Positions 8,616 to 18,491 of a stretch of DNA of 36,760 bases are shown piece by piece (position 1 is the first letter of the stretch; the number at the start of each line of letters is the position of its first letter). This stretch comes from a virus. Where the stretch lies: the IMG/VR virus record IMGVR_UViG_3300025732_000123, positions 1 to 36,760 of that record; one strand, 5' to 3'. The notes under the pieces were generated by a model. That model was not told where the DNA came from. It searched no databases and saw nothing but the letters and a program-made list of their open reading frames with translations. The position numbers and the translations under genes are program-made.

Positions 8616-10524
8616 AGGTATCATGTCTTTAGGGGAGAACATGGATTCTTCCATGGCCCCGAGCGTCCCCGAAGTTTCTCCAGAAGAGATGCAGCAATTC
8701 GAGTCTGCCGTGCGAGAGTATGCTGCAGAAGACCCACAACGCTTCGGAAAAGATCTGATAGAAACCATCGAAAAGGCAGACCCTCGTCTTGTCGCCCAGC
8801 TCCGTGCAGTACTGGAAAGAGTAGCCCTCCCAGAAGAAGTCATCGATGCCTTGGGCAAAATGATAGATGCTCTCGTAAGCGAGCCGGAGAACTACGAAGA
8901 AAACCGACAGGGGTTTATTGACGAGGGGGTTCCGCCCGACATTCTTCCGGAAAGGTTTGATCCTGCTTTTTTTGCTGCGATGAACATCGTTTTGGACGAA
9001 CTTTCCGAAAAAATGTCGCAGCGGCCAGAGATCCCCTCCATGAATTTTGCGGAAGGCGGACTGGCAACCCTTAAGCCTCTTGCCGCCGCTGTTGCAGCGC
9101 AAGGACGCAAGCAGGACACGATGCTTGCCCACATCACCCCCTCAGAAGCACGTCTTCTACGTCGAAACGGGGGCAGCGGAACTATAAACCCCATCACAGG
9201 GCTCCCAGAATTCTTTTTGAAAAGTATTTTCAAGGCCGTTGGAAACATCTTTAGTGGGGTAGCTAAAGCCGTTACTGGCCTTGTTAAAGGCGTTGTCAAC
9301 GTCGTCAAGTCGGTAGCGTCCAATCCTATTGGGAGGGCGGTTCTGACGGTTGGGGCAACTTTTTTACTCGGGCCTGCCGGCCCGTTTGGGGCAGGTCTCG
9401 CAGGGTCTTTGGGGCTTGCGGCAATGCCTAATCTTGCTCTTGCCGTGAACACGATGGCCGCAAGCACTCTTGTTGGTATGGCAAGCGGGCAAAAGTTTGG
9501 AGACGCGCTTAAAACTGGGCTTATAACCGGCGCAACGGCGGGCATTGGTGCCAAGGTTTTTGGGCTAACTCCGACCTCATACAAAGAAGCCGCTGCTGCC
9601 GCCACTGCAAAAACAGCGGGTGCAACAGGAGCAGCGGGGGGCATTGAAACTCTTAGCAACGCAAAAACAGCGGGCATTGAGGCTGGAAAAGAGGCCGTTA
9701 CGCTTGATACGGTTCCGATGAAACCTTCGGATGTCGCCACTGGGGAGCTGTCAGCGGCCAAAGACGTGTTTACTCCCGCAGATGTAAACGCGTACACCTC
9801 TCCTGCTACTGCGGCGGCAGAGCCGTCGTTTTTCTCAAAAGCGGGGGACTGGGTCAATCAAAACATCATGCCCGGAGGAATTAAGGAAGCCGGGATGGCT
9901 AGTGCAAAAGAGGCTTACAACACCACCCTTTTGGAAACCGGAAGTAAGTCGGCGGCAATGGAAGCGTTCAAGGCCGCGACCCCGGGTATTCTACGGACAT
10001 ACGGTCCTATCACAGCCGCAGGACTTGGGGCAGCGTATGCGCTTGGCGCTTTTGATACTCCGGAGGTAGAAGTTCCCCCTGAATTCAAGGGAATGATTGA
10101 TCAAAGGTATGCCGGAAAAACGGGATACCAGCTCCTTGAGGAAGACCCAGAAAAATGGGCTTTCAAACTTGGTGGGGCGGATACCGCTTACATCACAAAA
10201 GACCCCTACGCCTACCCAAACCTGTCGACAGATCCTAATGCTTACGACCTCGTTACGTCAGGCTTGACTCCCAACCAAATGGCGGCAGCGCCAGCGGTCG
10301 TAGCTGCCGCCTCTGGTGGAGAGATAAATCATTTTCCAAGAAAGACAGGACCCATTAACGGCCCCGGAACTGGAACTTCTGATTCCATCCCGGCGATGCT
10401 ATCGGACGGGGAGTTCGTGTTTACAGCCAAAGCAGTACGAGGAGCGGGCGAAGGCTCTCGCAGAAACGGTGCAAAACGCATGTATGCTTTAATGAAAGCA
10501 TTAGAGGGCAACTCCAATGGTTGA
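8608..10524 (+). CDS. Putative internal virion / membrane-active structural protein (638 aa)
   Basis: ATG 8608 follows AGGAAAGG. Residues 1-145 are acidic and helical. FAEGGLATLKP (about 148) carries the GG motif shared with other proteins here. Residues 170-204 (TMLAHITPSEARLLRRNGGS, then GTINPITGLPEFFL) form a motif seen in phage virion proteins. Residues about 205-310 are a long Gly/Ala/Val hydrophobic and amphipathic stretch that could insert into membranes. The C-terminus has GPINGPGTGTSDSIPAMLSD followed by GEFVFTAKAVRGAG and RRNGAKRMYALM, a conserved C-terminal block of many phage structural proteins. I infer an ejection or internal virion protein; a tail protein is the alternative. 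Confidence 0.7.
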   Translation: MAEGIMSLGENMDSSMAPSVPEVSPEEMQQFESAVREYAAEDPQRFGKDLIETIEKADPRLVAQLRAVLERVALPEEVIDALGKMIDALVSEPENYEENRQGFIDEGVPPDILPERFDPAFFAAMNIVLDELSEKMSQRPEIPSMNFAEGGLATLKPLAAAVAAQGRKQDTMLAHITPSEARLLRRNGGSGTINPITGLPEFFLKSIFKAVGNIFSGVAKAVTGLVKGVVNVVKSVASNPIGRAVLTVGATFLLGPAGPFGAGLAGSLGLAAMPNLALAVNTMAASTLVGMASGQKFGDALKTGLITGATAGIGAKVFGLTPTSYKEAAAAATAKTAGATGAAGGIETLSNAKTAGIEAGKEAVTLDTVPMKPSDVATGELSAAKDVFTPADVNAYTSPATAAAEPSFFSKAGDWVNQNIMPGGIKEAGMASAKEAYNTTLLETGSKSAAMEAFKAATPGILRTYGPITAAGLGAAYALGAFDTPEVEVPPEFKGMIDQRYAGKTGYQLLEEDPEKWAFKLGGADTAYITKDPYAYPNLSTDPNAYDLVTSGLTPNQMAAAPAVVAAASGGEINHFPRKTGPINGPGTGTSDSIPAMLSDGEFVFTAKAVRGAGEGSRRNGAKRMYALMKALEGNSNG

Positions 10525-13500
10525 TACCGTTACCACCCAGATCGTACGAGAAGCGCCAGAAGTAGAGGCGCAGCGCGCCGCTGTAATTAAATCGGCTCAA
10601 GACGAGATTGCAAAAACACTAGAACTTCCTGCTTACCAAGCCGCAGGTCTTTCACCTTTCCAGAAATTTGCAGAAACAAATCTACTAAAAGATCTCGGGT
10701 ATACCGGATACGACATCACGCCGGCTACAAAAACATCTCCTGCCATCTACACGCTAAAAGGGGATGGAATTTCAGGGTGGGAGGACTACCTAGCTGACGC
10801 CGACACCACAATAGGCTCCGGCGTTGATTATGCTGAGTTAGGTAAACAAGCCCTCAGCGACCTTAATTTGTCTACCTTATACTCCGGTGCACAGGGGGCC
10901 TATACGTCTGGGCTAACGGCAGCAGGAGCCGCTTCTACTCCGAGTCTAACAAACGCGCTGGGGTATTTGGACGCAGGAGCGGGATACGCAAAAGACGCGG
11001 GAGGCCGGGCTGACGACTACCTTGCGGCAAATCTTGCAAATGCCCAAACCACTATTGGCACTGGGACATCTGCTCTTACAGCGGCGACTCCTGACTATAC
11101 CAATGCAGTCACCGCGACCAACAACCTAGGCAATACCGTTGCCACCGCAACAAAAGGCGAGACCGGGATTGCGGGAGGGATTGCTGGGCTTAATTCCGCT
11201 CAGGCATTGATTGGGGGATTCACGCAGGCGAATCTAGCCCCTAGTCAGACCGCGATCAATGCCGGAATTGGTTCAGCAACGGCGATAGATCCGAACTTTT
11301 CCGCCGCCAACGCGGCGGCAAGTGGAATAGGGCAGTTTATCAACGCTGCAGACAACGGGCTTGATACAGTAGCCAAGGGAACTGCTGGAATGGGGCAAGC
11401 TGCGATGAAAGCTAGCCAGTATTCTGGAGCAGACCTAGCAGCAAGCGATGCTGCGTTGCGTCAAGGACTTTCTGCTGCGAGTAGCGTAGACCCTAATTTT
11501 GCCGCGTCTAGAGCAGTAGCTAACCAACTTGGAACTTATGCTGATGCCGCAGATAGCGGTATAGGGACGATTCAAAAAGGGGTCAGTGGAATGACCTCTT
11601 CTGCGCGAGATATAGGGCAGTATTCTCAGGCGGATTTAGGGCGTTCTCAGGCGTTTCTCGGACAGGCTGCACAGCAGGCAAGGGGCGCTGATGTTGACAT
11701 GGGAACGGCGAATAAGGCCGTTCGTGCAGGCCTTCAAAACGCCTCGAACGTTGCTGAGGCAGCTCTTCCCGCCCAGAAACAGGCAGCTAGAACTATCAAT
11801 CTAGGGATTGAGGGACTTTTGCAGGGCGCTGAAGCATATTCGCCAGAAGCTGCTCAGGAGTTTATGAACCCCTATCAACAGGCGGTGACACAAAAGGCGA
11901 TGCAGGAAATGCGTCGTCAGGCGAACATCGCAAGGCAGGATATGGCCGCGCAGGCAGTGCGGGCGGGGGCCTTTGGAGGGACTCGCGAAGGCGTTCAGCG
12001 AGCGGAATTTGAGCGAAACATCCAAGACCAGATGCAGCAAAAGATTCTGCAGGATTACGCTCAAAACTATGGGCAGGCGCAACAGGCCGCAATGGCAGGA
12101 TTTGAGCAACAGCAACAGCGTCAGCTGGGGCAAGGAAACCTTCTGGGTAATCTCGGTCTTTCGCAGAGCGAAATTGGGCAGCGTAGTGCCGCCGCCATTG
12201 CACAAGAAGCCGCGCTTCAGGGGCAGCTTGGTACGCAGGCAGGAGCACTGCAGTCCGCGCAGGCGCAGGCGGAACTTGCCCAAGCGCAGCAGCTGGCAAA
12301 TATCGGAACTCAGATGGGGCAACAGGAGCTTCAGCAAGCGCAGTTGGGGCAGCAGGCCGAAACATCCGAGGCGGCTATCTACCAGAACCTTGTTCAGGCT
12401 GGGTATGCTCCCGCGCAGATCGCTCAAATCCAAAGCCAGATACAAGCGCAGCGTGCGGGACTACTTACCGACGCGCAAACTCGCGAACTCCAGACAGAAT
12501 TGCAGAGGGCACAGCAGATCACGCAGTCTGGGCAGGCTATGGGGCAACAGGCTGTTCAGCAGGCGCAGCTCGGTCAGGCGGCCACAGGCCTTGAGGCAAA
12601 TATCTACCAAAACATGGTTCAGGCTGGGTATACGCCGGCACAGATTGCTCAGGTACAGGGGCAGATGCAGGCACAGCAGGCGGGTTTGCTGACGGACACT
12701 CAGTCCAGAGAACTTCAGGCAGAATTGCAGCGCGCACAGCAGCTCGTTGCCGCTGGCCAAACTCTTGGTCAGCAGCAAATTCAGCAGACCCAACTTGGCC
12801 AACAGGCTGCTCAGGCGCTTGCCGGAATGTCCTCGCAAGAAGCGCAGGCTGGCATGCTGTACGGAGATCTCGCCGCCCAAAGTGCGAATATATACAACCA
12901 GCAGGCACAGAATCTTGCCAACATGGAAACCCAAGAGGCACAGCTTGGTATTCAAAGGGGCCAGCAGCTTGTAAATGCAGGAAACGTGCTTGGGCAACAG
13001 GAGCTTCAGCAGACTCAGCTTGGTCAGCAGGGAGTGCAGAACATGGCTGCAGTCGGACAGGCCCTTGGGCAGATAGGAGCGCAGCAGGGGCAGTTGAGCC
13101 TTGGTTCGGGGCAGTTCGACCTTCAGAAGGGGCAGTTGTACGGGCAGCTTGGACAAGGGCTTGGAAGTATTGCTGGGCAGCAAGCAGAAGCGACCTTGGC
13201 CAAAGGACAAGGGCTTGGAAGTCTTGGCCAACAAATGGCGTCAATGGGCGTCCAGCAAGCCGCGCTTGGGCAAGCGCAGCAGCAGCTTGAACAGTCCGAC
13301 GTTTCCATGCTTTACAACATGGGCGTGGGCCAGCAGCAAAATGCACAAGCGCAACTTGATGCGGCCAGAGCAACCTCTCTTCAAAATGCTATGCAGGAGC
13401 GTAACGACGTTGCTTTCTTGTCTGACGTCGTCTCTCGCGTTCCTTCTACACAAATGTCTATGTCGGCAACAACTGCCCCATCAACTTCTCCCCTGCAGAC

Positions 13501-13567
13501 CATAGCGGGGATTGGAGCGGGCGTTCTTACAGGCGCAGGGGCTGCTAGCAGAGCCGGAATCATCTAA
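10517..13567 (+). CDS. Gln/Ala/Gly-rich repetitive virion protein (1016 aa)
   Basis: Overlaps the previous gene by 8 nt. Residues 1-90 are globular-looking. Residues about 100-430 are Ala/Gly helices with repeats (DPNFSAANAAASGIGQFINA against DPNFAASRAVANQLGTYADA). Around residues 460-530 is QAVRAGAFGGTREGVQRAEF, a motif recurrent in marine and freshwater phage structural proteins. Residues 540-960 are a long Gln-rich heptad-like tract with units such as AQLGQQAETSEAAIYQNLVQ and AGYAPAQIAQIQ repeated about every 80 residues. I expect an extended coiled coil, as in internal virion or tape-like proteins. It contains no enzymatic motif that I can recognise. Confidence 0.7.
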   Translation: MVDTVTTQIVREAPEVEAQRAAVIKSAQDEIAKTLELPAYQAAGLSPFQKFAETNLLKDLGYTGYDITPATKTSPAIYTLKGDGISGWEDYLADADTTIGSGVDYAELGKQALSDLNLSTLYSGAQGAYTSGLTAAGAASTPSLTNALGYLDAGAGYAKDAGGRADDYLAANLANAQTTIGTGTSALTAATPDYTNAVTATNNLGNTVATATKGETGIAGGIAGLNSAQALIGGFTQANLAPSQTAINAGIGSATAIDPNFSAANAAASGIGQFINAADNGLDTVAKGTAGMGQAAMKASQYSGADLAASDAALRQGLSAASSVDPNFAASRAVANQLGTYADAADSGIGTIQKGVSGMTSSARDIGQYSQADLGRSQAFLGQAAQQARGADVDMGTANKAVRAGLQNASNVAEAALPAQKQAARTINLGIEGLLQGAEAYSPEAAQEFMNPYQQAVTQKAMQEMRRQANIARQDMAAQAVRAGAFGGTREGVQRAEFERNIQDQMQQKILQDYAQNYGQAQQAAMAGFEQQQQRQLGQGNLLGNLGLSQSEIGQRSAAAIAQEAALQGQLGTQAGALQSAQAQAELAQAQQLANIGTQMGQQELQQAQLGQQAETSEAAIYQNLVQAGYAPAQIAQIQSQIQAQRAGLLTDAQTRELQTELQRAQQITQSGQAMGQQAVQQAQLGQAATGLEANIYQNMVQAGYTPAQIAQVQGQMQAQQAGLLTDTQSRELQAELQRAQQLVAAGQTLGQQQIQQTQLGQQAAQALAGMSSQEAQAGMLYGDLAAQSANIYNQQAQNLANMETQEAQLGIQRGQQLVNAGNVLGQQELQQTQLGQQGVQNMAAVGQALGQIGAQQGQLSLGSGQFDLQKGQLYGQLGQGLGSIAGQQAEATLAKGQGLGSLGQQMASMGVQQAALGQAQQQLEQSDVSMLYNMGVGQQQNAQAQLDAARATSLQNAMQERNDVAFLSDVVSRVPSTQMSMSATTAPSTSPLQTIAGIGAGVLTGAGAASRAGII

Positions 13568-13576
13568 GGTATAGCT

Positions 13577-15670
13577 ATGAAATCAAAAGTGCTTAATCGA
13601 AAAATGTTCCGTAAAGGCATGGACATTGAGAACGTGGGCATCATGGACGGCTTCAAGGACTCTATGCACGAGTCCCTTATGGAAGCTCTGTCAAAAAATG
13701 GAATGCCGGAAGAAGACGATGATGCACTAGAACGCGAAGACGACGACGAGGAGGGGGAATCCGGCAAGATGATCGGGCGCACGCCGCGCTCTCCAGAAAT
13801 CCTCATGAATACCCTGCGTGGAGACATGCGCTCTCCTGACGCTCGCCGTAAGGAATTGGCAGATCTCGTAGGCGAAGAAGCCGCCATGGAAACTCCCGAA
13901 GAAGTGCTTACTCTTCTTCAATCCAAACTCGGGCAGGGAATCGCAAGCGTTCCCGGCCAACAGAACGCGGGCCCAGCGCCCGGTGGGGCTACTCCTCCCC
14001 CCCTCCCGCCATCGGGCGCTGGTGCACCGCCCTCTCCCGCCGGGGGAGGCCTAGCGGACCTTGGGCAGCAGCTTCAGGGAGCGGGCGTAACGGCTGGGGT
14101 TCAGCCCCCCGCAATGCCCCCGGGAGGAATGCCCCCGGGAGGAATGCCCCCGGGAGGAATGCCCCCGGGAGGAGCGCTTCCACCGCTAAACATGGCTGAC
14201 GGGGGAGAGGTAAGTTATGCCCGTTATGCGGCGGGCGGGGAAGCTAAAAAAAAAGCTAACCCGTTTTCATCTTTAATCCGCCCCCTTGATTCTAATGCCG
14301 TTGAAAGTAATGCGAAGGCGTACGAGAGGCTGTTTTCTTCCGCCTTGGGGCAAGACCTAAAGCGAGACAAAGAACTAGAACGGGCGGCCCTGCTGGCGGA
14401 TATCTCGCGAAGAAGTTTTGCGTTTGCCGCGAACCAAGATGCCAGAGGAAACCCCTTGAGCGGCTCCTTTGCCTCACGTGCTGCAGGGGCCTTTGGTGAT
14501 GTCCCTTCGTTGGCCGTAAAGTCGGCAGGACGGATAAATTCCATGGGCCAAGAAGCACGGCTCGCGGCCCTGCAACAGGCTATTTCTGACGAAGTCATAA
14601 ACAGGAAACTAGAGGGCGAACTTACGGCAAGTGCGCTAAAGGATAGATCGACAGCAACTAAACCACTGGGAATGTTCTCTATCCAAGACAGTAGGGGGAA
14701 TATCCTAGCAAATGTGGAAAGGGTTATAAACGAAGATGGGGTCTCTACTTCCTTGGTGGATTTACGCTCAGGAAAGCCGTATGTTTTGGGAGAAGGCGAA
14801 CAGGTAGTTGAACTCCCAACGGCGTCAAAGAATAAGAGTAGCCCAAATTCCATTACTCTTTATGACATCAATAAACGCAGGGTGGTGGGGTCAGGAGTTG
14901 AACAAGACGGAAGGTTGTTTTTCCTAGACGGGACCCCGGCTCCGGCCAACATCACAGGCATGAAGATCAATCCGTCCATGGTTCCGGACACTGAGGAAAG
15001 AAAAGAAGATTCCGAAGTAAAAATTGATGCCGCAGACCAGATCTTAATGCCCGCACTAAGGGTGGCCCAAAGCATAACCGAGAACCCAGATTCAGCGACC
15101 TCTGTCAACAGGATTGCAGGGGCTTTGGGTGAGTTTGGCACAGAACTATCGGCGCTTGGTGGAAAATTTGGAGGGGATAGCGGGGCAGAAAAAATCAACG
15201 ACATCTTTAATCCCAATAACTATGCCGTTTTTGACGAGGCAAATATCACGTCAAACAACATGAGAACAGGTCTTCTCGCTCTTGCCTATGCCGTTGCAAA
15301 AGCACAGCGAGGAGGAAAAATTACTGCGGAGTTTAGTAACAAGGACATGGAGCAGGCGCTTATGTCGGTGGGTGCCGGAAGTGGTGACCCAAGGGTTATC
15401 TTGTCCAATGTAAATAACGTGGTAAGAGGAGCCTACGAAGGGGCGTTTATCAATCGAATGAATGCCTATGATGAACCGTGGGATCCCCCGAAGATTAACG
15501 GAATGATTGACGCCCATTTGAGATCAAAAGGGATAGACCCTGCGGTGTTTAATCCGCGTATTCCCCCTGCTGTAGGGAGCCAAGGGCCTTCATCCGAAAC
15601 TGGGATAGCCCCGTCTTCCAACGTGATCTACTCTGGGGATGGTTTCAGTATTGAAGCCGAAAACGATTAG
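13577..15670 (+). CDS. Large virion-associated protein with Pro/Gly linker and GG motif (697 aa)
   Basis: ATG 13577 has only a weak AAGG upstream. The N-terminal 90 residues are very acidic (PEEDDDALEREDDDEEGESG). Residues about 120-215 are a Pro/Gly/Ala linker containing MPPGG four times and then NMADGGEVSYARYAAGGEAK plus KKANPF. After the linker the protein is mixed alpha/beta. Its late segment (KINDIFNPNNYAVFDEANIT; LALAYAVAKAQRGGKI; FSNKDMEQALMSVGAGSGDP) is well structured and looks like a conserved domain, which I cannot name. It lies between two other presumed ejection proteins, so a virion or scaffold role is inferred. Confidence 0.65.
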   Translation: MKSKVLNRKMFRKGMDIENVGIMDGFKDSMHESLMEALSKNGMPEEDDDALEREDDDEEGESGKMIGRTPRSPEILMNTLRGDMRSPDARRKELADLVGEEAAMETPEEVLTLLQSKLGQGIASVPGQQNAGPAPGGATPPPLPPSGAGAPPSPAGGGLADLGQQLQGAGVTAGVQPPAMPPGGMPPGGMPPGGMPPGGALPPLNMADGGEVSYARYAAGGEAKKKANPFSSLIRPLDSNAVESNAKAYERLFSSALGQDLKRDKELERAALLADISRRSFAFAANQDARGNPLSGSFASRAAGAFGDVPSLAVKSAGRINSMGQEARLAALQQAISDEVINRKLEGELTASALKDRSTATKPLGMFSIQDSRGNILANVERVINEDGVSTSLVDLRSGKPYVLGEGEQVVELPTASKNKSSPNSITLYDINKRRVVGSGVEQDGRLFFLDGTPAPANITGMKINPSMVPDTEERKEDSEVKIDAADQILMPALRVAQSITENPDSATSVNRIAGALGEFGTELSALGGKFGGDSGAEKINDIFNPNNYAVFDEANITSNNMRTGLLALAYAVAKAQRGGKITAEFSNKDMEQALMSVGAGSGDPRVILSNVNNVVRGAYEGAFINRMNAYDEPWDPPKINGMIDAHLRSKGIDPAVFNPRIPPAVGSQGPSSETGIAPSSNVIYSGDGFSIEAEND
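14114..14173 (+). repeat. Four perfect 15-bp repeats encoding MPPGG
   Basis: ATGCCCCCGGGAGGA is repeated four times head to tail at 14114, 14129, 14144 and 14159. It is in frame with the 13577 gene and each unit contains CCCGGG. Each unit also looks like a Shine-Dalgarno plus ATG (GGAGGA-ATG), though spacing to the next ATG is too short for initiation. Confidence 0.95.
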
Positions 15671-15679
15671 GAGAAGAAG

Positions 15680-17812
15680 ATGGCCGCCCAGTCTTTTAGC
15701 ATCAATGTTGACGGCAAAAAGTACAAGATAACTGCGGACAGCCCCGAAGCAGCCGAACGCGGATTCAGGAAAGTTCAGGAGCTTCGGGAAAAAGAGACTT
15801 CTCCGCAGGGGTTTGCTGAGAAGGCATTGGATTTCGGACAAGGCGTTGCTGAGACCGGAATGACAATGGCTTCGTCGATGCTTGCCGAACCGCTTGCTGG
15901 GTGGAAGGGGCTTTATAACCTCGCGACAGGGGATCTGAACAAGGCCGCAGAGTCTGTCGAAAAAACGCAGGAAGAGATGACTTACGAGCCTAGGTCTAGG
16001 AGCGGAAAAGCGATTGTAGGAGCTGCTGGGCAGCTTATGGAGCCTGTAGCGAAGGCAGCCGACTGGACAGGCGAGCAGGCAGCAGAAGCTCTTGGTCCGG
16101 CGGCTGGAGCGGCTGTTCGTTCTGGAATCGAGTTTATTCCTAATTTGATCCCGGGCGGAGGAGTAGCCAGAGCCGCTGGAAATGTAAAATCTGGGGCAAA
16201 AAATCTGGCGAAGGGAGAGGCTAGAAAGGCCTTGGAAGACTTAACAGCGGCAGCCGCAAATGCAAACATATTTTCGGCTGTTTCTCCCGATAAACTAGGC
16301 AGAAAAGATCTCGTCAAGAAGGCCACCAAGCGCTTTGCTGAGTCCGGCATAGACTTGACTGAGCCAGTCGCGACGCAGGCCAAGCAATTTGTACTAAAAG
16401 CTAAAAATTTGTCTGGAAATCAGGTTCGTTATGCTGAACGACTGAAAGAAATTGCAGACGCTGGGCGGAGATTAGATCAAAGATACAAAGAAAAAGGGGA
16501 CGAGTTGTATACGCTCGCTTCTTCAAAGAAAGCAGCGATTCCTCAAAAAGCGTTCTTGGATTTTTCGGACGACATCACGAACTACATTAACGAGGGTCGT
16601 TTTGCGCTTGATGCAATGCCTCAGCTTAAGGCAGTTCTTAGTAACATAAAAAAACAGGCTGAAATGCCTGACGCTGTTCCCATGGGAGGGCCGAACGGAA
16701 TCGTTACGCTCAGAAGGGCTCTTGGGAAAAGAGTAAAGGGCGAAGAAGGCGCAGCATTTGGCCACATCCGGGCAAGGCTTGATGGCCTTATCCGTGATGC
16801 TTACGACAACCAAACAATGCTTGGGGATAGGTCTGTTTTTCCGGCGCTTATTGGCGCGGATAAGTTCTGGGCGAATTATCGGCGTCTATTTGACGAAGAA
16901 AAAGCAGTTCGAAAGATACTTAGCAACAAGGAGATCACGCCGGAGGAGGTTCGTAAATCCTTGTTTGGAGAAAGCGCGCAGAAGTACCCGGCGGGTGCCC
17001 AGCGTGTTATGTCTCGCTTAAAGGAAATTTTTGGAGAAGATAGCCCGCAGATAAAGGCTCTTTCAACAGAGGTACGTTATTCCGTGTTGCAGCCTCTTCT
17101 GGAAGAGAGAGATCTCAGCAAGTTCAAGGAAAACGTCGATAATCTTTTGCTTAAAAACTACAGCCTTGCAACGGAGCTTTTGTCGCAAGACGATATAAAG
17201 AATCTCCGCTCGATGCGAGACTGGGCATCGGCCTACGACGCCACAAAAATGGGCAAAGAAAAGATTTCAGAGGCGCTGGATAGGCCCGCAGCAATCCTCA
17301 TTGCCAATGCTCTGGGCGCAAATAACACACTGGCCCTGAGTACCCTTAAGCAACAGGCGCTGCAAAAAGTACTAGGCCTTGTGGGCAGAGGCGCGGACGT
17401 TGATAGAAAACGCCTGCTTTCTGAGATAGCCGGCGTCGATCTTTATAGCCCTATGTCTGACATAAAGACGGTTGCCGCTCCTGCGTGGTTGCAGGAAGCG
17501 TATAACATTGCAGAAGAAGAGGCCAAAGATAAGCTGCTCAATGAGGTATCCGCCAAAAGACGGATGGAGGCTTTTCGAGGGGCATTTGAAAAAAATGCTG
17601 CTGTCCCCTCCACAAGAGGAATGCCCGGGTCTCAGGCACCTGCTGCTCCAGCGCCGGCGGCACCTGCTGCTCCCGCTCCGGGAGGAGCGCCGAACAGCCA
17701 GAGCCGCATGATGCTTGAGCAGTTGTTCCCGAACGACCAGCTTTTGCAGGGGCTCACTCCCCCGGCACAGGCGGCAGTACCTCCCGAGGAGGAGCAGCAA
17801 CCTGCGGCGTAG
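15680..17812 (+). CDS. Putative internal virion / ejection protein (710 aa)
   Basis: ATG 15680 follows AGGAGAAG. It begins with FSINVDGKKYKITADSPEAA followed by ERGFRKVQEL, a compact beta-alpha unit often found at the start of phage internal or tail-associated proteins. Residues about 50-190 are Ala/Gly-rich and amphipathic. Residues 200-620 are mostly helical and charged. The end is a Pro/Ala linker (APAPAAPAAPAPGG) and NSQSRMMLEQLFPNDQLLQG before an acidic tail. It is the last plus-strand virion gene, and its final 59 bp overlap the convergent exonuclease gene. No lytic-transglycosylase motif was recognised. Confidence 0.6.
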   Translation: MAAQSFSINVDGKKYKITADSPEAAERGFRKVQELREKETSPQGFAEKALDFGQGVAETGMTMASSMLAEPLAGWKGLYNLATGDLNKAAESVEKTQEEMTYEPRSRSGKAIVGAAGQLMEPVAKAADWTGEQAAEALGPAAGAAVRSGIEFIPNLIPGGGVARAAGNVKSGAKNLAKGEARKALEDLTAAAANANIFSAVSPDKLGRKDLVKKATKRFAESGIDLTEPVATQAKQFVLKAKNLSGNQVRYAERLKEIADAGRRLDQRYKEKGDELYTLASSKKAAIPQKAFLDFSDDITNYINEGRFALDAMPQLKAVLSNIKKQAEMPDAVPMGGPNGIVTLRRALGKRVKGEEGAAFGHIRARLDGLIRDAYDNQTMLGDRSVFPALIGADKFWANYRRLFDEEKAVRKILSNKEITPEEVRKSLFGESAQKYPAGAQRVMSRLKEIFGEDSPQIKALSTEVRYSVLQPLLEERDLSKFKENVDNLLLKNYSLATELLSQDDIKNLRSMRDWASAYDATKMGKEKISEALDRPAAILIANALGANNTLALSTLKQQALQKVLGLVGRGADVDRKRLLSEIAGVDLYSPMSDIKTVAAPAWLQEAYNIAEEEAKDKLLNEVSAKRRMEAFRGAFEKNAAVPSTRGMPGSQAPAAPAPAAPAAPAPGGAPNSQSRMMLEQLFPNDQLLQGLTPPAQAAVPPEEEQQPAA

Positions 17813-18491
17813 CGTCATAGTAGGCGCTTACCCGGCGCAGCCATTTCTCCTGATGTTGGGCGAAATCGCGGCCCGTGGTCGTAAACTCCAGCATGGTATT
17901 CGCATCATCACGGCAAGCCATTAGGATTACGCCGTAATCGATGCGAGTACCGTGGACCATGTCGTGTGCAAGCGCATACGCTGCGAGTTGCTGAAAATAG
18001 CTGTCGATCCAGCCCCTTCTTTTGACCTTATTGGACTGTTTGAAGTCGATAATGGCCAACTGACCACGGTACACGGCCACCATGTCCGCTGTTCCAGCAT
18101 ACTTGTCCGGGTAGTACAGGGGCACCTCGGAGCCATGGATGGCGTCGATGTTCTTGAAGAAGGTATTGATGAGCCGATAGCCCATTTCATAGCCTTTTGT
18201 CATGGCCCAGTTCGTCGGCCTTGGCAGGTCTCGCATAGCCACCATTCGTTCGATCACAGAGTGCATGTGGGTGCCCACAAGGGATGCCTCTGTTTTGATG
18301 CGCTCTGCCTCTTCTGTTCCAACCCTGTTTTCCCAGTCTTTCAAGGCCTGTTTGTCGCCTGTTGACGACAAGATATGGGTCACGCTGGGAAGGCGCTGTT
18401 CACCGTACACGTACCGGCGCCCGTTGGGGCCGTCTTCCCGACGTAGTTCTTCGTATTTGAACTCTTTCCTGATGGGTATCAAATCAACCAT
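17754..18491 (-). CDS. PD-(D/E)XK exonuclease of the RecB/Cas4/MGME1 type
   Basis: ATG (18491 on the minus strand) lies 9 nt after GGGAGGA. The 245-residue protein has LPSVTHILSST (34-44), a common opening of this family. VGTHMHSVIE (72-81) supplies the conserved His. The core is YAGTADMVAV (D136), LAIIDFKQSNK (D149, K151) and the motif-IV-like YFQQLAAYALAH (Q167/Q168, Y172). This is the catalytic layout of PD-(D/E)XK exonucleases. It is encoded behind, and overlaps by 13 nt, a SNF2-type helicase, so the pair probably acts in recombination or DNA end processing. The Pro-rich C-terminal tail lies inside the convergent virion gene. Confidence 0.88.
   Translation of the reverse strand: MVDLIPIRKEFKYEELRREDGPNGRRYVYGEQRLPSVTHILSSTGDKQALKDWENRVGTEEAERIKTEASLVGTHMHSVIERMVAMRDLPRPTNWAMTKGYEMGYRLINTFFKNIDAIHGSEVPLYYPDKYAGTADMVAVYRGQLAIIDFKQSNKVKRRGWIDSYFQQLAAYALAHDMVHGTRIDYGVILMACRDDANTMLEFTTTGRDFAQHQEKWLRRVSAYYDATPQVAAPPREVLPPVPGE

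Noticed and set aside
11801-13373. Long minus-strand frames inside the Gln-rich virion gene
   Set aside because: They mirror CAG/CTG-rich codons of the plus gene (Leu/Ser/Arg-rich products), lack ribosome sites and overlap each other.
14245-14253. Run of nine A in the 13577 gene as a programmed frameshift site
   Set aside because: The zero frame (AAA AAA AAA GCT) does not match an X-XXY-YYZ heptamer, and the run simply encodes the conserved KKK of the GG motif. Transcript slippage remains possible but unsupported.
17777-17789. CCTCC-CGA-GGAGG palindrome in the convergent overlap as a bidirectional terminator
   Set aside because: The stem is 5 bp with a 3-nt loop and there is no T-run on either strand.
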